IMG/VR virus record: IMGVR_UViG_3300008113_000290
Span: 1 to 27,866 of that record
Direction: 5' to 3' (one strand)
Source of the DNA: a virus
Length of the DNA: 27,866 nucleotides
Below are positions 24,858-27,866 of the stretch, in pieces. The notes beneath the pieces are model-generated. The model searched no databases. It was given only the letters and a program-made list of their open reading frames with translations, and was not told the origin of the DNA. The translations under genes and the position numbers were made by a program. Numbering within the stretch: the stretch's first letter is position 1; every line of letters starts with the position of its first letter.

Positions 24858-25295
24858 TCATATTATCATATTGTTGGCTTTGTCAAAATCAAAAGTCATT
24901 CTTTCATTTACATTAAATGGAATATACACAATATCGGCTTGTATGCGAATGCCTAGATCTGTGCTGTCCACTATGATTGAGTTCACTGAGATTCTTGGAT
25001 CATAATTTATTATGGCTTCTACGTCTTTGGCAATAATCTGCTTGACGTCTTCTGTGAAATTTTCAAACAGCATGTCCCAGATCACTGTACCAAAGTCTGG
25101 ATTCTCTAATTTCTCACCTTTGCGAATGTAAAAATGGTTAATTAAGTCTTGTTTTACAAGGTCAATGTCATAGAGCCTGTAATTTTTTGAACTCTGTTGA
25201 CTGCTGAAACCTTTGTACAAAAATACGCCTTGACTTTCCGTTGTAACTGCAGTGGTGTTAGCCACGGCCTTTTGATTATATAATTGATTTGCCAT
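24858..25295 (-). CDS. 25: Baseplate wedge protein, T4 gp25-like
   Basis: The 145-residue protein has the GPW/gp25 pattern: LYDIDLVKQDLINHFYIRKG (41-60), then GEKLENPDFGTVIWDMLFE (60-78), then VEAIINYDPRI (92-102) and a beta-rich end (IRIQADIVYIPFNVNERMTF). RKGE.....FGT...LFE is the hallmark of the family. In T4, gp25 (132 residues) sits in the wedge core with gp6 and contacts the sheath initiation site. The first 35 residues are a Thr/Gln-rich extension. The gene starts 2 bases after the gp5 stop with AGGGA at 25305-25309. The order gp5-gp25-gp6 is typical of T4-like phages. Confidence 0.93.
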   Translation of the reverse strand: MANQLYNQKAVANTTAVTTESQGVFLYKGFSSQQSSKNYRLYDIDLVKQDLINHFYIRKGEKLENPDFGTVIWDMLFENFTEDVKQIIAKDVEAIINYDPRISVNSIIVDSTDLGIRIQADIVYIPFNVNERMTFDFDKANNMII

Positions 25296-25297
25296 GA

Positions 25298-26896
25298 TTA
25301 TACGTCCCTATCTGTGTTATCAGGAGTTAGTTGTGCAGGGGCTAGATGCTCGTGCAGAGGCCAAGGTTCATGCATAGGAATTCGTTTCATTAAGCTCTTT
25401 ACAATGCCTGATTGATATCGCTTGTCCCATCCTGCTGCGGTACTTGTAGCTATGTTATCTCTGAGATCATACGGTCTCACAAAGTCTGCAGAAGCTGCAG
25501 TTTCAGCATTATTAGGTCCGTTGAGATTGATTTTTGTGCCATTCATTTTCAGCTCTGATGTAGAACCTACACTGATATCGCCGGTTGCAGAAACTTTGAG
25601 TTCTGTGTTGGTAGCAATGTCCATGTCATTATTCGATGAGATCTTTAGTTTGGTTCCTACTAGAATATCGCAGTTAGCTCCCACGGTGAGTTTGGCATCA
25701 TCGTTAATCAAGAACTCCATGTCAGTGGCAATCTCTGCATGCCATTTGCCAGACTCTGTTCGAAAATTCATGTTACGGCCTGCTTCAAAATTAATGTCTC
25801 TGTCGGCACGTATGTTGAGGTCAGTACCAGTATGTATGCTGACGCTGTCTTGAGCATAGATGTCTATCTTACCATTGCTGGTCATTTCAATCCAAGCAGT
25901 GCCTCTGGCGTTGCCTATGTAGATCAAATCCTCGCTGTTATGTAACAGTATTTGATGCCCAGTTCTTGTTCGTACTCTAAAATATTCATTGTAAGGAACT
26001 GTTGGCTCGCCTTGTAAATTTCTTTTTTGAACTGCTGGATCTAACAGATCAACATATTTCACTGGACCTTCTGCAGCTGTTTTTTCTCTGTGATATCTAT
26101 CATCACCATCATCCATGACCAACTGTGTGCCGCCCAGCCTACTCACAGGCAGCGGAGCAGACTTACTGTCTTTTTTTCCTATCACTGCTTTTTTAGCATT
26201 AGTTCTACGGTCCACTGGTCCGGGAGTTGATATGCCAAATACCATACCAGGCAATTCTCTTCTTGGTGATGAAGATGATGTCCCTCTAACATCATCTTCA
26301 AGCAGACCTTGTTCTAGAAATCTATCAGCTATAGGATGTACTACTCTAGGAAACTTTTCTGGATCTACTTCGGATTTTTTGCCAATAATACGTTTGTTAA
26401 CTTCTGCTACCGGCAACGGTAGTTTAGTGTTCCCATATCTAGTTTTGTCGGTGGCATCTAAAGAATTGGTCCGAGATCCTGCTATGGCTGGAACCATATT
26501 ATTGATGTTGCGACCAGGAACACAGGCAAACCAATAACCTTGACTAGGATCGCCGTCCACAAATAGCACTAATACGTTGACTCCGACATCTGGCGGAACA
26601 AACCACATACCATAACTTTTTTGTGTATCATTAAATCCTTCGATAGTAGATTTAGTGCCATCATTATTGCCCATGTATTCAAATCCAGTATAACCGAAGA
26701 AAGGTGGGGCATATTTCACTATATGTAACTGACTGTCATCGCCAGGATCATTAGCCTGATCTTTTAACAGCGTGACTTCTAAAGATCCCATAAAAGTTGG
26801 ATCAAGGTGGCTGATTACTCTAGCAAGGTATATACCTTGCGTAAGACCTCCTGATTTTCCTTCACCTTCTGCTGATGGTCTTCCTAATTCTGCCAT
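25298..26896 (-). CDS. 5: Baseplate central spike/hub protein, gp5-like, without lysozyme domain
   Basis: Residues 1-130 form the gp5/VgrG-type OB-fold: GGLTQGIYLARVISHLDPTF, QKSYGMWFVPPDVGVNVLVL, FVDGDPSQGYWFACVP. Residues 342-460 form the triple beta-helix needle with eight-residue spacing (IDIYAQDSVSIHTGTDLNI, NMDIATNTELKVSATGDISV, KINLNG). Between them, residues 140-300 are charged and Pro/Ser-rich, with no T4-lysozyme-like catalytic segment, unlike T4 gp5 (575 residues). The C-terminus contains MHEPWPLHEH, rich in His, which may bind a metal or the spike tip. The protein would puncture the outer membrane, while cell-wall cutting must come from elsewhere. AAGGA at 26903-26907 supports the ATG. 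Confidence 0.9.
   Translation of the reverse strand: MAELGRPSAEGEGKSGGLTQGIYLARVISHLDPTFMGSLEVTLLKDQANDPGDDSQLHIVKYAPPFFGYTGFEYMGNNDGTKSTIEGFNDTQKSYGMWFVPPDVGVNVLVLFVDGDPSQGYWFACVPGRNINNMVPAIAGSRTNSLDATDKTRYGNTKLPLPVAEVNKRIIGKKSEVDPEKFPRVVHPIADRFLEQGLLEDDVRGTSSSSPRRELPGMVFGISTPGPVDRRTNAKKAVIGKKDSKSAPLPVSRLGGTQLVMDDGDDRYHREKTAAEGPVKYVDLLDPAVQKRNLQGEPTVPYNEYFRVRTRTGHQILLHNSEDLIYIGNARGTAWIEMTSNGKIDIYAQDSVSIHTGTDLNIRADRDINFEAGRNMNFRTESGKWHAEIATDMEFLINDDAKLTVGANCDILVGTKLKISSNNDMDIATNTELKVSATGDISVGSTSELKMNGTKINLNGPNNAETAASADFVRPYDLRDNIATSTAAGWDKRYQSGIVKSLMKRIPMHEPWPLHEHLAPAQLTPDNTDRDV
25517..25873 (-). repeat. Beta-helical needle repeats of the gp5-like protein
   Basis: Residues 342-460 show alternating short strands and Gly/Asn turns with a period of about eight (V.I.., L.I.A, I.F.A, M.F.., L.V.A, I.V.). 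This is the pattern of the gp5/VgrG triple-stranded beta-helix that forms the membrane-piercing spike when three chains intertwine. The stretch of about 120 residues is comparable to the T4 needle. Confidence 0.8.
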
Positions 26897-26899
26897 TTA

Positions 26900-27866
26900 T
26901 TATCCTTGTCCTAGATCTCTGTAATACCTAAAACCTGTCCTAGTCGGTGCTTGATTGCTGGTGGTTCTAGTTGTTTGTGTGCCGTTGTTTGCATTAGTTG
27001 TTGAGTTATTGTTCACCACTGGAGTAGCTGATGCTGTATCACCTATGGGGCTGGTTTTTGGAGATTCTTGTTCGGTTACATCAATGGCCTGTGCATTTAC
27101 CGGAGTTACTGTTCCTGTCTCATCTTCTTCTGTGATTTCCGGTCCTTGAGGACCTGGCATTCTTAGACATTTAAGTTTTTGCTTCCATTGCCCGTCTGAA
27201 AAAGTATTTTCACAAGCCACTACTCTGTATATACCGCCGAAGGGACTCTCTTTGCCGTCGTCTGAAAATTTATATAGTCCTCTTGTTTCGTTAATGTCAA
27301 GAGGTGTCTTGAATGTTAGATAGATATAGACATTACCACTCTCATAGTTCATTGTGCCATCGTTGGTAATTTGACTGATAGGAGATGGAGCGTCTGCAAA
27401 ATAATTGGCGATTCCGCTGTCCACCAGCCAATAAGGATCTCCCATTATTTCTAAATTTACAGAGATGAGATCGGCACTGTTACCACTTAGAAACGCCTGT
27501 TGCATGGTTTCTGCCACATTCTGTTCCACTGATTTGGTTCCTGACCCGCCTTTATAACCTTTCAACAGTCTTGGATCTCTTTTTGGCCTAGCTCTGCCTA
27601 ATTGTGCTGCCTGAGAAGCAGGTGCATTTCCTTGACCTGTTCCGGTAGTGGGATTTAAAGTTTCTGCGGATGTTTGATCTTGGTTACCAGTCTTTGATGA
27701 CTTGTTTTCCGCTGCAGGATTAGCCCCTGTGAAAAACAAGTTATTAATATCAATATCAAATCTAAGAATATCAACATTCTGACCTGTATAGATATATTGG
27801 TATTCTTTGACCACTGATTTCATCAGTTCATGATATCCCACAGGAGCTGCATTGACGTTTGAAAAA
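26900..27866 (-). CDS. Baseplate hub-associated virion protein (5' end outside the window)
   Basis: The frame is open to the right edge, so the protein begins outside the window; an internal GTG at 27839-27841 should not be taken as the start. The visible part has about 321 residues. Two blocks are ordered: ELMKSVVKEYQYIYTGQNVD ... LRFDIDINNLFF near the visible start, and from about residue 125 ISVNLEIMGDPYWLVDSGIA, GNVYIYLTFKTPLDIN, YRVVACENTFSDGQWKQKLK. The latter resembles structural hub-type proteins of marine T4-like phages, by pattern. Linkers are low-complexity (Thr/Asn/Gln/Ala) at about 55-95 and in the C-terminal 60 residues. It ends 3 bases before the gp5 start. A hub or tube-to-spike connecting role is inferred from position. 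Confidence 0.75.
   Translation of the reverse strand, partial: FSNVNAAPVGYHELMKSVVKEYQYIYTGQNVDILRFDIDINNLFFTGANPAAENKSSKTGNQDQTSAETLNPTTGTGQGNAPASQAAQLGRARPKRDPRLLKGYKGGSGTKSVEQNVAETMQQAFLSGNSADLISVNLEIMGDPYWLVDSGIANYFADAPSPISQITNDGTMNYESGNVYIYLTFKTPLDINETRGLYKFSDDGKESPFGGIYRVVACENTFSDGQWKQKLKCLRMPGPQGPEITEEDETGTVTPVNAQAIDVTEQESPKTSPIGDTASATPVVNNNSTTNANNGTQTTRTTSNQAPTRTGFRYYRDLGQG

Noticed and set aside
25422-26537. Plus-strand frames of about 140 codons (25422-25853 and 26115-26537) opposite the gp5-like gene
   Set aside because: Their translations are Ser/Leu/Val-rich and match no family. The opposite strand carries a well-supported gp5-like protein along the whole length.
27839-27841. 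GTG as a start codon for the gene at the right edge
   Set aside because: The same frame continues upstream to the window edge without a stop, and no ribosome site precedes the GTG. The gene is partial.
1-27866. tRNA, ncRNA, CRISPR array, insertion sequence or attachment site
   Set aside because: Coding density leaves no room: the largest gap is 42 bases, and no direct-repeat/spacer pattern, transposase or cloverleaf was seen.

Overview
The window is part of the structural region of a contractile-tailed (myovirus-type, T4-like) bacteriophage genome. All ten genes lie on the minus strand, are packed almost end to end (the largest gap is 42 bases) and read from right to left. No host, RNA, metabolic or mobile-element gene is visible. 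Several baseplate proteins resemble marine T4-like phages (cyanophage/pelagiphage type) more than T4 itself, but the host cannot be fixed from this window.

The right part (about 21.4-27.9 kb) encodes the baseplate. It holds the end of a hub-associated structural protein, a gp5-like hub/needle protein without a lysozyme domain, a gp25-like wedge protein and an enlarged gp6-like wedge protein. A T4-type late promoter motif lies in front of gp6.

The middle (7.6-21.4 kb, half of the window) is one unbroken gene for a 4605-residue protein. It occupies the place where T4 carries gp7/gp8. It is a mosaic: a conserved N-terminal region, a cupredoxin-like domain that appears to have lost its copper ligands, six chitin-binding-like (CBM5/12-type) modules, an FG-GAP-type beta-propeller of probably seven blades with three of those modules nested inside it, two Gly-Tyr-rich modules, and a C-terminal array of beta-sandwich-like repeats. 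These assignments are by eye.

The left part (1-7.6 kb) holds a conserved small virion protein with its own late promoter motif, then three fibre-like proteins that share an N-terminal anchor of about 190 residues but have different distal parts: one has a tail-collar domain with an HxH motif, one has beta-structured fibre motifs, and one has 28-residue repeats and a distinct C-terminal head. The window ends inside a small gene that may encode a fibre assembly factor.

Together the genes would build the central spike, the wedges and the peripheral host-binding apparatus of one baseplate. The most unusual object is the giant modular protein with nested carbohydrate-binding-like modules.
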